From Legionella genomosp. 1 (GTDB lineage Bacteria > Pseudomonadota > Gammaproteobacteria > Legionellales > Legionellaceae), in assembly GCA_945889365.1 (NCBI GenBank), contig CAMDBQ010000111.1, positions 1-5,553 of the forward strand: a DNA stretch of 5,553 nucleotides, given 5' to 3'. The stretch's first letter is position 1; each line of letters begins with the position of its first letter. The notes beneath the pieces were generated by a model that was not told the origin of the DNA, did not search any database, and saw nothing but the letters and a program-made list of their open reading frames with translations. Below, piece after piece: positions 5,511-5,553 of the stretch. The position numbers and the translations under genes were made by a program.

Positions 5511-5550
5511 AAAGCCGCCCTGCATGAGGGGGGGCATGCGGGGCGGCTTT
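5511..5550 (+). terminator. Strong hairpin downstream of atpE (terminator-like or processing element)
   Basis: AAAGCCGCCC (5511-5520) is exactly complementary to GGGCGGCTTT (5541-5550). The pairing continues inward with TGCATG (5521-5526) against CATGCG (5535-5540), one T:G wobble included. The result is a 16-bp uninterrupted stem with an 8-nt loop of A followed by seven G. It starts 3 nt after the atpE stop. Only three T follow before the window ends in GTC, so as a terminator it is incomplete; in mid-operon it more likely weakens read-through or shields the atpE 3' end. Confidence 0.65.
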
Positions 5551-5553
5551 GTC

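Overview
This window is an ordinary chromosomal housekeeping region from a gammaproteobacterium. PepN, type I asparaginase (AnsA) and the ATP synthase a and c subunits all read as close relatives of the Escherichia coli and Pseudomonas proteins. Base composition looks moderate, by eye in the low to mid 40s percent GC. A Legionellales/Coxiellaceae-type host would fit, but that is a guess from composition and gene content. I see no mobile element, CRISPR array, tRNA or rRNA, and no previously undescribed system. What deserves a second look is regulatory DNA between the genes.

Layout, left to right. Positions 1-66 on the minus strand hold the first 22 codons of a probable prkA (PrkA/YeaG serine protein kinase), cut by the window edge. 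A 151-bp divergent spacer separates it from pepN (218-2797, plus), a complete M1 aminopeptidase. A GC-rich terminator region (about 2796-2839) lies between pepN and the convergent ansA gene (stop at 2842, probable start at 3855, minus). Between ansA and atpI are two divergent promoter candidates whose -35 boxes touch at 3885. The ansA start has no Shine-Dalgarno and sits just downstream of an extended -10 box, so its mRNA may be leaderless. The right third is the start of an atp operon: atpI (3951-4319), atpB (4312-5151, overlapping atpI by 8 bp) and atpE (5235-5507). The window ends before the expected atpF.

Function. AtpI is the accessory membrane protein of F-type ATP synthase, and AtpB (subunit a) and AtpE (subunit c) form the Fo proton path. 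atpE is flanked by RNA hairpins (5164-5194 and 5511-5550) and preceded by an A/U-rich leader with a strong Shine-Dalgarno. This fits the known need for about ten c subunits per complex. PepN and AnsA are separate cytosolic amino-acid and peptide catabolic enzymes. They share no operon with the ATP synthase genes, although the ansA and atp promoters may compete for RNA polymerase.
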